A DNA stretch of 53,727 nt from Luteimonas endophytica (GTDB lineage: Bacteria; Pseudomonadota; Gammaproteobacteria; Xanthomonadales; Xanthomonadaceae), in the NCBI RefSeq assembly GCF_029887875.1, contig NZ_JARXRM010000013.1:1-53727 (forward strand). The letters run 5' to 3'. A program made the translations under genes and the position numbers. The notes beneath the pieces are model-generated. The model ran no database searches. It worked only from the letters and a program-made list of their open reading frames with translations, and was not told the origin of the DNA. Shown here piece after piece: positions 1 through 9,869 of the stretch (its first letter is position 1; each line of letters opens with the position of its first letter).

Positions 1-1
1 G

Positions 2-79
2 GAAGCGTATGGCGAGGCGATGCTGGAGCTGCGCGCCCGAAAAAAATTGGCGTCCCTGTTGGGCAAGGACGAGACCTGA
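2..79 (+). CDS. IS3-family transposase OrfA, C-terminal end (partial)
   Basis: Twenty-five codons ending in TGA at 77-79, in the frame beginning at base 2. The residues (ending LRARKKLASLLGKDET) are charged, as expected for the end of an IS3 OrfA, which carries the helix-turn-helix and coiled-coil part of the transposase. The stop overlaps the orfB ATG (TGATG). The start is outside the window. Confidence 0.6.
   Translation, partial: EAYGEAMLELRARKKLASLLGKDET
40..46 (+). other. A7 slippery stretch, candidate -1 frameshift site of the IS
   Basis: Seven consecutive A residues lie in the orfA frame as cga aaa aaa ttg. The -1 frame is open from here through the orfB ATG at 79 with no stop. This is the arrangement IS3-family elements use to make the OrfAB fusion transposase by programmed -1 frameshifting. 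Family behaviour is established knowledge; function at this copy is inferred. Confidence 0.6.
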
Positions 80-896
80 TGGTCGCGATCCAGCAGGGAC
101 TGCGCGAGGACGGGTTGGAGGTGTCAATGGTCAAGCTGTGCCGCTGGTTCGGTGTGGCGCGGCGCACGGTGTATTACCGTCCGACGAAGGCGCCTCCGGT
201 GGTCAAGCCTGAACTGGCCGAGCCGATCAAGGCCCTGATCGAGGAGGAGCCGTCGTTCGGGTACCGCACGGTCGCCGGGTTGTTGGGCATGAACAAGAAC
301 ACGGTGCAGCGCATCTTCCAGCTCAAGGGGTGGCAGGTGCGCAAGCGCGCGGTCGGTAATCGCCCCAGGATCCAAGCCCTTCCGTCGGTGGCCACGGCAC
401 CCGACCAGCGCTGGGCCACGGATCTGTGCCGGGTCTGGGGCGGGCGCGACGGCTGGCTGACCTTGGCCCTGGTCATCGACTGCCACACCCGGCAATTTCT
501 GGGCTGGCAGCTCTCGCGCAGCGGCCGGGCCACCACCGCAGCCGCGGCCCTCGAGCAGGCCCTGCTCACCGCTACGGCACGCTTGGCCGTGTGCCTGCGC
601 CGTTCCTGCTGCGCTCGGACAATGGCTTGGTGTTCACCAGCCGCCACTACACGCGCCTGGTGCGCAGCTACGGCCTCGAGTAGGAGTTCATCACGCCACA
701 CTGCCCGCAGCAGAACGGCATGGTCGAGCGCGTCATCCGCACGTTGAAGGAACAGTGCGCCCACCGCCACCGCTTCGAGACCCAGCAGCACGCCACGCGG
801 GTGATCGGCGACTGGATTCAGTTCTACAACTTCCGGCGCCCGCACCAGGCGCTGGGTATGAAGACGCCCGCCGAGGCCTATGCCTTAGCGGCCTGA
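79..896 (+). pseudogene. IS3-family transposase OrfB, frameshifted and with an internal stop
   Basis: The reading starts at ATG 79 and gives a normal OrfB N-terminus (VSMVKLCRWFGVARRTVYY, then SFGYRTVAGLL, then the rve integrase core from about residue 110). Near base 570 one C is missing, where LLT-RYG would need ccc gct and the sequence has cc gct. The correct frame continues one base earlier and carries LLRSDNGLVFTS. A TAG at 681-683 interrupts this second frame just before EFITPHCPQQNG. The frame then runs to TGA 894-896 and contains the catalytic Glu (VERVIRTLKEQ) and the C-terminal FYNFRRPHQAL motif. Restored length would be about 272 residues. Two independent lesions make it inactive. 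Confidence 0.9.
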
Positions 897-1071
897 CCTG
901 TGCAGGAAGTGCTGGGTTATTACATAGGTGACCATCCATTGTCACAGGATAGGTTGCGACTCATGCACTTAACGTTGGGCCTGAGGTTGGCAAGGGAGAT
1001 ACTGGGCGGCACCTTGCGTCAGATCAACGATACGTTCTCTGTACCGGTGGGATCGACCTAGACTCGACACT

Positions 1072-3411
1072 TCAGTCCGCCGACATCGAGTACGGCCGCT
1101 CGGCACCGGCGCCCGGCCAGTCGCGGTTCGGCGTGGCCTGCATGCCGAAGCGGAGCTCGCCGCCGGCCAGGATCTCGTCGTGGCGGATAAAGGCGCGGCG
1201 CAGCGGTTCGCCGTTGAGTGTGGCCGAGGCGATGTAGCCATGGCCCTGGTCGAGGCCCTCGGCGACGATGGTGAAGGCCCTGCCGTTGGGCAGGTGCAGG
1301 GTGGCGCGCGGCAGGAACGGGCGGCCGATGACGTACTCGCCGCTGCCCGGCGCCACCGGGTAGAAGCCCAGCGCGGTGAACAGGTACCAGGCGGACATCT
1401 GGCCGAGGTCGTCGTTGCCGGCCAGTCCGTCGGGGCGCGCGGCGTACTGCGATTCCATGATCCCGGCCAGCCGCGCCTGGGTGCGCCAGGGCTGACCGGC
1501 GTGGGCGTACAGGTAGGCGACATGGTGGCTGGGCTCGTTGCCGTGCGCGTACCAGCCGATCAGGCCGGTGATGTCCTCCATGTGCGCGAACACGGCCGGG
1601 TCGACCTCGGCGTCGAACACCTGGTCGAGCCGCGCCAGCAGCGCGTCGGCCCCGCCGTGCGCCGCGGCGAGGCCGGCGACGTCGTGCGGCACGTACCAGG
1701 AGTACTGCCAGGCGTTGCCCTCGGTGTAGTCGCTGCCGTAGCCGCTGGCGGTGGCGTCGAAGGGTTCGCGGAAACTGCCGTCGCGGTTGCGCGCGCGCAT
1801 GAAGCCGGTGTCCGGGTCGTGGACGTTGCGCCAGTTGCCGGCGCGGCGCTGGAACTCGCGCGCGATGTCGTCGCGGCCCATGGCCGCGGCCATGCGCGCG
1901 ATGGTCCAGTCGCCGTAGGCGTATTCCAGGGTCTTGGAAGCGGCCTCGCCCTCCTCGTCGATCGGCACCCAGCCCAGTTCCATGTACTGGCGCAGGCCGT
2001 CGTAGGGGCCGTAGCTGGCGCTGGCGACCATGGCGTCGAGCGCGGCGTCGGCATCGAAGCCGCGGATGCCCTTGAGGTAGGCGTCGGCGATCACCGGCAC
2101 CGCGTGGTAGCCGATCATGCACCAGGTCTCCAGGCCGTGGAACGACCACACCGGCAGGATCCCGTAGGGGCTGTGGCGCTGGTGCGCGAGCAGCGACTGG
2201 ATGAAGTCGGCGTTGCGCGCCTCCGGCTGCACCAGGGTCAGCAGCGGGTGCAGCGCGCGGTAGGTGTCCCACAGCGAGAAGGTCGAGTAGTGGGTGAAGC
2301 CGTCGGCCCGGTGCACGGCGTTGTCGGGACCCCGGTAGCGGCCGTCGCTGTCCATGAACAGACTGGGACCCATCAGCGTGTGGTAGAGCGCGGTGTAGGC
2401 GGCGGTGCGCGCCTCAGCGGGCGCCTCCACCTCCAGTACCGACAGCGCTTCGACCCACTGACGCTTCGCCTCGGCGCGCACGCGGTCGAAGTCGAAGTCC
2501 GGCACCTCGGCGTCGAGGTTGGCGATGGCCCCGGCCTCGCTGACCGGCGAGATCGCCAGCTTGGCCACCAGCGGGCCGTCCAGGGCGCTGCCGAAATCGA
2601 AGCTGGCCAGCAGCTGCCGGCCCTCGATCTGCGCGCGCTGCGTGGGGTCGTCGGCGCCCGGCGGCGGAAAGCCCTTGTAGGGGATGTCCTGCTCGGTGTT
2701 GTGGAGCGCGTGCGCACGCGGCGGCCGCGAGAACCGCAGCGCGAAGTACAGCTGCCGGCCCGGTGCCCAGCCGCGGGTCTGGCGGAAGCCGGTGACGGTG
2801 CCGTCGTCGCGCACCCGGATCCGCGACCAGGAGATCTTGCCGGGGTAATCGTAGAGGCTGGTGCGCAGGTCCAGCAGCACGTGCGCGGGCGCGCCGTCCG
2901 GGAAGGCGTAGCGGTGCACGCCGACCCGCGCGCTGGCGGTGAGTTCGGCGCGCACGCGGTAGTCGTCCAAGGTGACCGCGTAGTAGCCCGGCTCGGCCAC
3001 CTCGCCGTCGTGGCTGAAGCGCGAGCGGTAGCCGCTGCCGGGCACGTCGGGGTCGCCGCGCTCGAGTTTCGGCGCCCCGGTCACCGGCATCAGCAGGACG
3101 TCGCCGAGGTCGGAATGGCCGGTGCCGGAGAAGTGGGTGTGGGAGAAGCCGACGATGCCGTCGTCGTCGTAGCGGTAGCCGGCGGCCCAGTCGTAGGCCT
3201 GCGCGCGCGGCTGGATGCGGGTGTCGGGACTGAGCTGGACCATGCCGAACGGCACCACCGCGCCGGGGAAGGTGTGGCCCTCGCCGCCGGTGCCGATGAA
3301 GGGATCGACCGCGGCCCAGGCCGCTTCACCGCGTTGGTCCGCCGCGGCAGATAGCGCCGCGGCCATTCCCAGCAACAGCCCCGTCGCCATGCGCCATGCT
3401 CCCCTCGCCAT
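1072..3411 (-). CDS. GH92 family alpha-1,2-mannosidase, secreted
   Basis: A 779-residue protein with a signal peptide at about 1-23 (hydrophobic core LLLGMAAALSAAA). Family GH92 exo-alpha-mannosidases are calcium-dependent inverting enzymes that trim mannose from N-glycans or mannans. Visible family motifs are GTGGEGHTFPGAVVPFG (about 40-56), FSHTHFSGTG (about 87-96), EGNAWQYSWYVPHD (about 563-576) and GNDDLGQMSAWYLF (about 661-674). Length matches the family. The ATG at 3411 is chosen because it gives the signal peptide directly; a longer frame to 3597 would run through both operator-like palindromes. It diverges from a sugar permease and kinase, which suggests that released mannose is imported and phosphorylated by the neighbours. 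A periplasmic or extracellular location is inferred. Confidence 0.92.
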   Translation of the reverse strand: MARGAWRMATGLLLGMAAALSAAADQRGEAAWAAVDPFIGTGGEGHTFPGAVVPFGMVQLSPDTRIQPRAQAYDWAAGYRYDDDGIVGFSHTHFSGTGHSDLGDVLLMPVTGAPKLERGDPDVPGSGYRSRFSHDGEVAEPGYYAVTLDDYRVRAELTASARVGVHRYAFPDGAPAHVLLDLRTSLYDYPGKISWSRIRVRDDGTVTGFRQTRGWAPGRQLYFALRFSRPPRAHALHNTEQDIPYKGFPPPGADDPTQRAQIEGRQLLASFDFGSALDGPLVAKLAISPVSEAGAIANLDAEVPDFDFDRVRAEAKRQWVEALSVLEVEAPAEARTAAYTALYHTLMGPSLFMDSDGRYRGPDNAVHRADGFTHYSTFSLWDTYRALHPLLTLVQPEARNADFIQSLLAHQRHSPYGILPVWSFHGLETWCMIGYHAVPVIADAYLKGIRGFDADAALDAMVASASYGPYDGLRQYMELGWVPIDEEGEAASKTLEYAYGDWTIARMAAAMGRDDIAREFQRRAGNWRNVHDPDTGFMRARNRDGSFREPFDATASGYGSDYTEGNAWQYSWYVPHDVAGLAAAHGGADALLARLDQVFDAEVDPAVFAHMEDITGLIGWYAHGNEPSHHVAYLYAHAGQPWRTQARLAGIMESQYAARPDGLAGNDDLGQMSAWYLFTALGFYPVAPGSGEYVIGRPFLPRATLHLPNGRAFTIVAEGLDQGHGYIASATLNGEPLRRAFIRHDEILAGGELRFGMQATPNRDWPGAGAERPYSMSAD

Positions 3412-3429
3412 CGCCCACCCGCCTTTCGA

Positions 3430-3443
3430 TTGGATCGATCCAA
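3430..3443. promoter_or_regulatory. 14-bp palindromic operator, copy 1 (GH92 side)
   Basis: TTGGATCGATCCAA is a perfect even palindrome with a central CG, the form typical of LacI-family operators. It lies 18 bp upstream of the GH92 start. On the minus strand its flanks (CTTTGGATCGATCCAATC) match those of copy 2 on the plus strand, so each divergent gene sees the same oriented site. No LacI-type regulator gene is present in the window. Confidence 0.75.
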
Positions 3444-3528
3444 AGGCGACCCTAGCACCGCCCGGCGGGGTCGGGCATGTTGCGGCGCAAAATGCGCGCG
3501 CCGTTCCCTGGGTGCAGGATGCTGCGCT

Positions 3529-3542
3529 TTGGATCGATCCAA
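3529..3542. promoter_or_regulatory. 14-bp palindromic operator, copy 2 (permease side)
   Basis: This is the same 14-mer as at 3430-3443, with centres 99 bp apart. It lies about 100 bp upstream of the permease ATG. Two identical sites about nine to ten helical turns apart would allow looping by a tetrameric LacI-family repressor, which is an inference. The rest of the 233-bp divergent region shows no strong sigma-70 promoter that I can single out. Confidence 0.75.
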
Positions 3543-3644
3543 TTCCATGTCGAACCAGCCAGTCCCGTGCCGCGTCGCGACGCCCGTGCTGCCGCACGGG
3601 CGCGCCGCCGGCCTTGCCGCAGCCCCGCCCGAAGGAGCCCCCGG

Positions 3645-4949
3645 ATGAGCCGAGGACAGTTGTCCAACCCCGCCGCGATCGCGGTGGTGAGCATGATCTT
3701 CTTCACCTGGGGCGGGCTGACCAGCCTCAACGACGTGCTGATTCCGCACCTGAAGGCCGTGTTCTCGATGAACTACGCGCAGACGATGCTGATCCAGTTC
3801 ACCTTCTTCGGTGCGTACTTCCTGATGTCGCTGCCGTCGGGCGCGGTGGTGGCGCGGGTGGGCTACAAGGCCAGCATCGTGATCGGGCTGGTGGTGGCCG
3901 CGGTCGGCGCGGCGATGTTCTATCCGGCGGCGCGGCTGCCCTCCTACGGATTGTTCCTGGGCGCGCTGTTCGTGCTGGCCAGCGGGATCACCCTGTTGCA
4001 GGTGGCGGCCAATCCCTACATCAGCCTGATCGGCGATCCGCGTACCTCGCACAGCCGGCTCAACCTGGCGCAGGCGCTGAATTCGCTGGGCACCACCGTG
4101 TTCCCGTGGGCGATCGGGCCGCTGATTCTGGTCGGCGCGGTGCTCGGCGCCGACCAGCTGGCGGCGATGCCGGTCGCCGAGCAGGCCGCCTACCGCGCGT
4201 CGCAGGCGCGCTCGGTGGAGCTGCCCTACCTGATGCTGGCGGGCGGGCTGCTGCTGCTGGCGGTGTTCGTGCTGCTGATGCGAATCCCCTCGCTGCGCGA
4301 GGCCACCGACGCCGGCGACGACCGCCACCATAGCTACGGCGAGGCGCTGCGCCATTCGCACCTGCGCTGGGGCGTGCTGGGCATCTTCCTCTACGTGGGC
4401 GCGGAGGTGTCGATCGGCAGCTTCCTGATCAACTACATGGCCGAACCCACCATCGGCGGGTTGAGCGAGGCCAGCGCCTCGCGCTTCCTGGCCTTCTACT
4501 GGGGCGGGGCCATGGTCGGCCGCTTCATCGGCGCGGCCCTGATGACGCGGTTCGATGCGCGGCGGCTGCTGGCGCTGAGCGCGGTGGCGGTGTGCGTGCT
4601 GCTCGCCGTCACCATGACCACCCAGGGCCAGGTGGCGATGTGGAGCGCGCTGGCGGTGGGCCTGTTCAACTCGATCATGTTCCCGACCATCTTCACCACC
4701 GCCATCGAGCGCCTTGGCACGCTGACCAGCAAGGCCTCGAGCCTGCTGGTGATGGCGATCGTCGGTGGCGCGATCGTGCCGCTGGCGCAGGGGGCGCTGG
4801 CCGACCGCATCGGCATCCAGCCCGCCTTCGTGCTGCCGCTGGCCTGCTACGCCTACATCGTCTGGTACGCGCTGCGCGGCTCGCGGGTGCGCAGCGGCAT
4901 GTCGCCGGGACCTGCATGGTCCGTACCCGCCGCCGGACCGATGCACTGA
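3645..4949 (+). CDS. FHS-family MFS sugar:H+ symporter (FucP/GluP-like)
   Basis: A 434-residue, strongly hydrophobic protein with the 12-segment pattern of the major facilitator superfamily. The N-terminus (FFTWGGLTSLNDVLIPHLK) and the segment LQVAANPYISLIG are characteristic of the fucose/glucose/galactose permease branch. It probably imports mannose or a related hexose, judged from its GH92 and kinase neighbours; the substrate is not readable from sequence. ATG 3645 has a good Shine-Dalgarno (GAAGGAG, 3631-3637); a longer frame to 3477 has none and crosses the operator. The stop overlaps the kinase ATG, so the two are translationally coupled. Located in the inner membrane. Confidence 0.88.
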   Translation: MSRGQLSNPAAIAVVSMIFFTWGGLTSLNDVLIPHLKAVFSMNYAQTMLIQFTFFGAYFLMSLPSGAVVARVGYKASIVIGLVVAAVGAAMFYPAARLPSYGLFLGALFVLASGITLLQVAANPYISLIGDPRTSHSRLNLAQALNSLGTTVFPWAIGPLILVGAVLGADQLAAMPVAEQAAYRASQARSVELPYLMLAGGLLLLAVFVLLMRIPSLREATDAGDDRHHSYGEALRHSHLRWGVLGIFLYVGAEVSIGSFLINYMAEPTIGGLSEASASRFLAFYWGGAMVGRFIGAALMTRFDARRLLALSAVAVCVLLAVTMTTQGQVAMWSALAVGLFNSIMFPTIFTTAIERLGTLTSKASSLLVMAIVGGAIVPLAQGALADRIGIQPAFVLPLACYAYIVWYALRGSRVRSGMSPGPAWSVPAAGPMH

Positions 4950-5932
4950 TGCCCGCGGCACGCAACGCGGTCGCCTGCTTCGGCGAGGCGCTGATCGATT
5001 TCCGCGCCAGCTCCGGCGGCAGCGGTGCGCCGCGCAGCTTCCTCGAACAGCCCGGCGGGGCCCCCGCCAACGTGGCGGTCGGCGTCGCCCGGCTCGGCGG
5101 CCGCGCGCGCTTCGTCGGCATGCTGGCCGAGGACATGTTCGGCGAGTCGCTGCTCGGCGCGCTGCGGGTCCACGGTGTGGACGTGGCGCAGGTCCGGCGC
5201 ACCGGCGCCGCCCCCACCGCGCTCGCATTCGTGGCGCTGGACGCGCGCGGCGAACGCAGTTTCAGCTTCTATCGTCCCCCGGCAGCGGACCTGCTGTTCC
5301 GCGCCGCCGATTTCGACCCGGCGGCGTTCGCCGATCTGGCCGTCTTCCACGTCTGCTCCAACAGCCTGACCGAGCCGGCGATCGCCGATGCCACCCTGCA
5401 CGGCATGGGGCTGGCGACGGAGGCCGGCGCGCTGGTCAGCTTCGACCTCAACCTGCGCCCGGCGCTGTGGCCACGCGGCGCCGACCCGCGCCCGGTGCTG
5501 TGGCGGGCGCTGGAGCGCGCGCACCTGGTCAAGCTGAGCCGGGAGGAACTGGCGTTCCTGGTCGGTGGCGGCGAAGAGGACGCTGCGATCCGGCGCCTGT
5601 TCGGCGGCGCGGCCGAGGCGCTGGTGGTGACCGACGGGCCCGCCCCGATCCGCTGGTGGACCCGGGAGCGGCACGGCACCGCTCCGGTCTTCGCGGTCAC
5701 CGCGATCGACACCACTGCCGCCGGCGACGCCTTCGTCGCCGGGCTGCTGTGGCGCCTGGCCGGCGCCGGCACGGGCGCGGCGCGGCTGGCCGGCGCATTC
5801 GAGAACGACGCGATCCGCCGCGATCTGCTCCGCCACGCGGCGGCGTGCGGGGCGCTCGCCGTGACCCGTCATGGCGCATTCGATGCGATGCCGGCCGCCG
5901 CCGCGGTCGAGGCGCTCGCCCGGACCGGGTGA
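4949..5932 (+). CDS. PfkB-family sugar kinase (fructokinase/mannokinase-like)
   Basis: A 327-residue cytoplasmic ribokinase-fold kinase. It shows the N-terminal GEALIDF, the glycine-rich segment GGAPANVAVGVARLGG (about 36-51, PfkB signature 1) and the C-terminal DTTAAGDAFVAGLL (about 254-267, signature 2), whose AGD contains the catalytic Asp. The start ATG shares its A with the permease stop (TGATG, 4947-4951). With the permease and GH92 enzyme it completes a mannoside-use route: trim, import, phosphorylate to hexose-6-phosphate. Mannose as substrate is inferred from context; fructokinase is the more common annotation of the fold. Confidence 0.88.
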   Translation: MPAARNAVACFGEALIDFRASSGGSGAPRSFLEQPGGAPANVAVGVARLGGRARFVGMLAEDMFGESLLGALRVHGVDVAQVRRTGAAPTALAFVALDARGERSFSFYRPPAADLLFRAADFDPAAFADLAVFHVCSNSLTEPAIADATLHGMGLATEAGALVSFDLNLRPALWPRGADPRPVLWRALERAHLVKLSREELAFLVGGGEEDAAIRRLFGGAAEALVVTDGPAPIRWWTRERHGTAPVFAVTAIDTTAAGDAFVAGLLWRLAGAGTGAARLAGAFENDAIRRDLLRHAAACGALAVTRHGAFDAMPAAAAVEALARTG

Positions 5933-5973
5933 CGAGCCTGGCGGCCGCACCGGCACGGGTGCCAGGGCCGCGC

Positions 5974-6011
5974 CCGCAGGAGCGGCCCATGGCCGCGAAG
6001 GCCGCGGGCGG
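5974..6011 (+). repeat. REP-like palindromic repeat, copy A
   Basis: The core GCAGGAGCGGCC, then CAT, then GGCCGCGA forms a short hairpin (GCGGCC/GGCCGC). Related copies occur at 41781-41816, 41876-41906 (inverted) and 47891-47926 (inverted). REP elements starting GTAGGAGC are known from Pseudomonas, Stenotrophomonas and Xanthomonas relatives, where RAYT transposases mobilise them. No RAYT gene is in this window. Confidence 0.75.
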
Positions 6012-6117
6012 CTCGGGCCGGGTGGGCGGCGCTGCCGGGCATGGCCGGCAGCGCCGGCTTTCGTGTGCATGACACGCACCCACGGGGCGGCAGGATCGCA
6101 TGCGGCCGCCAACGCGA

Positions 6118-6143
6118 ACGGCCCCGCGCTGGGGCGGGGCCGT
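6118..6143 (-). terminator. GC hairpin downstream of rpoD
   Basis: A perfect 10-bp stem, ACGGCCCCGC (6118-6127) with GCGGGGCCGT (6134-6143), and a 6-nt loop. It lies 38 bp after the rpoD stop on the minus strand. No clear T run follows in the rpoD direction, so intrinsic termination is uncertain. Confidence 0.5.
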
Positions 6144-6180
6144 GGCGTCTGGGCCGGGACGGCGCGCGCGAGCGCCGCCG

Positions 6181-8067
<1,887 letters not shown>

Positions 8068-8107
8068 AGAATCGCGCTACCCGGGGAGAGGAAAAAGTGA
8101 ACCCGTA

Positions 8108-8116
8108 ATTATACCA
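8108..8116 (-). promoter_or_regulatory. Extended -10 promoter of rpoD
   Basis: On the minus strand the sequence reads TGGTATAAT: a perfect TATAAT (8108-8113) with the TG of an extended -10. No good -35 stands 17 bp upstream (GGACGG), as is tolerated with an extended -10. Transcription would start near 8100, about 35 nt before the rpoD ATG. It lies in the 106-bp gap after dtd, so rpoD need not depend on read-through. Confidence 0.75.
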
Positions 8117-8173
8117 GCCGGCCCGCTCCGCCGTCCGGTGGAGCAGGGTGCGGCAGGCTGCGGGGACCGGTCT

Positions 8174-8614
8174 TCAGGACCGCAGCAGGAAGCTCACCGG
8201 GCCGTCGTTGACCAGGCTGACTTCCATATGGGCACCGAAGCGGCCGGTTTCCACCCCCAGGGGGAGTTTTTCCCGGCAGATCGCCACAAGCTCGCTGAAG
8301 ATGCGTTCAGCTTCCGCGGGGGCGGCGGCCGTGCTGAAGCCCGGGCGCATCCCCGAACGGGTATCGGCGGCCAGGGTGAACTGGCTCACCAGCAGCAGGC
8401 CGCCGCCGGTCTCGGCCAGCGACCGGTTCATGCGCCCCTCCTCGTCGGCGAACACCCGGTAGCCGAGCAGGCGCCCGGCCATGCGCTCCACCTGGACGGA
8501 CCCGTCGCCCGGCTCCACCCCGACCAGGGCCAGCAGGCCCGGGCCGATCGCCCCCACGGTCTCGCCGCCGACGGTCACGGCGGCCCGGGAGACGCGCTGG
8601 ATGAGGGTCAGCAT
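8174..8614 (-). CDS. dtd: D-aminoacyl-tRNA deacylase
   Basis: A 146-residue protein, the normal Dtd length. It hydrolyses D-aminoacyl-tRNA (and Gly-tRNAAla), a proofreading step in the cytoplasm. The two family motifs are present: SQFTL (around residue 78), which supplies the active-site Thr, and the C-terminal NDGPVSFLL, a variant of the cross-subunit NxGPVT motif. The start at 8614 (MLTLIQRV) fits the family; a longer frame to 8899 has low-complexity sequence and no support. It precedes rpoD on the same strand. Confidence 0.95.
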   Translation of the reverse strand: MLTLIQRVSRAAVTVGGETVGAIGPGLLALVGVEPGDGSVQVERMAGRLLGYRVFADEEGRMNRSLAETGGGLLLVSQFTLAADTRSGMRPGFSTAAAPAEAERIFSELVAICREKLPLGVETGRFGAHMEVSLVNDGPVSFLLRS

Positions 8615-8951
8615 GGGGATCGGAAATTGGGAATCGGAGCCAGGGCCAGGACAGCGGCAGGATCGCGGATCGCGGATCGGAGCATAAGGGATGCGAGCCG
8701 GCAGGCGCAGGGCGCGTCCCGTGGGGGCGACGGCAGTCGCGGCACCGCGGGACTCCAACGCCGAGCGCCCCGGAGGGGGTTGCGACCCCACCGCCGGACC
8801 ACTGGCCGGGCCCACCCTGGCCCGATCCCGCCGCGGCGAAGCGGGCGACGGAGTCGCAGCTACCTTCGTTCCTACCCCTGCGGGCCTCGCTTCCGGCACG
8901 GCCGCGCACTCCCGCCGGTCCCCTGCCCGACCTCCCGGCTAGACTTGCGCG
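8614..8951. other. 337-bp stretch without a gene
   Basis: No convincing coding region is visible. The dtd-proximal part (8614-8643) carries a GGGGATCGG..GGGAATCGG run related to the repeat between def and fmt, and 8661-8680 repeats the 7-mer GATCGCG almost three times. The rest, up to the acyltransferase ATG at 8952, is GC-rich and featureless apart from presumably holding the promoters for both flanking, divergent genes. Confidence 0.5.
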
Positions 8952-9869
8952 ATGATCCGCGCCGCCGCCGCCCTGCTCTATGCGATCGCCGCCGGCATCG
9001 GCCGGCTGCCGTGGCCGGCGCTGTACCGGATCGGCGACGGACTGGCCTGGCTGTGGCGGCGGCTGGACGCGCGCGAGAGCTTCGTGGCGCGCCGCAACCT
9101 GGAGATCGCCTACCCGGAGCTGCTGCCGGGCCAGCGCGCGGCATGGCATCGCGAGATCCTGCGCACCACCGCGCGCCAGTTCCTGGAGACGCTGCGCTTC
9201 TGGACCCGCCCGCACGCGGCCAACCTGGCGCTGATCCGCCAGACCCAGGGCCTGGAGCTGTTCGACGCGGCGCTGGCGTCGGGGCGCGGGCTGATCGTGG
9301 CCGCGCCGCACTACGGCAACTGGGAGCTGCTGAACCAGTGGCTGGCCTCGCGCACCCCGATCTCGGTGCTGTACCGGCCGCCGGACGCGGCGATCGGCGA
9401 GGCGTTCCTGCGCAGGGTGCGCGCCGACGCCGGCGCCAACGTCACCCAGGTGCGCGCCGAAGGGCCGGCCGCGGTGCGGCAGCTGCTGCGCCTGCTCAAG
9501 GATGGCGGCGTCACCGGCATCCTGCCCGACCAGCAGCCCAAGGTCGGCGACGGCGAGTACGCTCCGTTCTTCGGCATGGACGCGCTGACCATGACCCTGC
9601 TCGGCCGGCTGGCCGCGCGCACCGGCGCCACGGTGCTGTTCGCCTACTGCGAGCGCATCGGTCCGGAACCCAGGTTCGCGCTGCGGATCGAATCGGCGCC
9701 CGCCCAAATCGCGGATCCCGATCCGCGCGCGGCCACGACCGCGCTCAATGCCGCGGTCGAGCGCATCGCCCGCCGCGACCCGGCGCAGTACCAGTGGACC
9801 TACAAGCGCTGGCGCTGGCGCCCGGCCGGCAGCGGCGAACCCAATCCCTACGAGAAGGCACCCGGATGA
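8952..9869 (+). CDS. Lipid A biosynthesis acyltransferase (LpxL/HtrB-like)
   Basis: A 305-residue protein with an N-terminal hydrophobic anchor (AAAALLYAIAAGIGRLPW) and the acyltransferase motif H-x4-E in APHYGNWELL (around residue 119). LpxL/LpxM enzymes add secondary acyl chains to Kdo2-lipid IVA at the inner membrane. The downstream ILPDQQPKVGDGEYAPFFG (about 193-211) matches the second conserved block of the family. The exact acyl donor and position cannot be read. It is the first gene of a four-gene unit with overlapping starts, its stop overlapping the next ATG (ATGA). Confidence 0.88.
   Translation: MIRAAAALLYAIAAGIGRLPWPALYRIGDGLAWLWRRLDARESFVARRNLEIAYPELLPGQRAAWHREILRTTARQFLETLRFWTRPHAANLALIRQTQGLELFDAALASGRGLIVAAPHYGNWELLNQWLASRTPISVLYRPPDAAIGEAFLRRVRADAGANVTQVRAEGPAAVRQLLRLLKDGGVTGILPDQQPKVGDGEYAPFFGMDALTMTLLGRLAARTGATVLFAYCERIGPEPRFALRIESAPAQIADPDPRAATTALNAAVERIARRDPAQYQWTYKRWRWRPAGSGEPNPYEKAPG

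Larger units (their letters stand above)
1..896 (+). mobile_element. IS3-family insertion sequence remnant (left end outside window)
   Basis: The first 0.9 kb carries the end of an orfA and a complete but broken orfB of an IS3-type transposase, in the usual order and with a TGATG overlap at 77-81. The DDE residues can be read in pieces: WATD (first Asp), RSDNG (second Asp) and VERVIRTLKEQ (Glu). The left terminal repeat lies outside the window. I could not place the right terminal repeat with certainty; a short dyad, GTGAC-N8-GTCAC, lies at 928-945. The element is no longer autonomous because orfB has two lesions. Confidence 0.85.

Noticed and set aside
928..945. GTGAC-N8-GTCAC as the right inverted repeat of the IS
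   Set aside because: Only 5 bp and the left end is outside the window, so it cannot be matched.
1180..3354. 724-codon plus-strand frame opposite the GH92 gene
   Set aside because: Antisense shadow of a protein with clear GH92 motifs.
8691..8942. Short plus-strand frame of 83 codons between dtd and the acyltransferase
   Set aside because: Arg/Ala/Pro-rich, no domain, no ribosome binding site; treated as non-coding.
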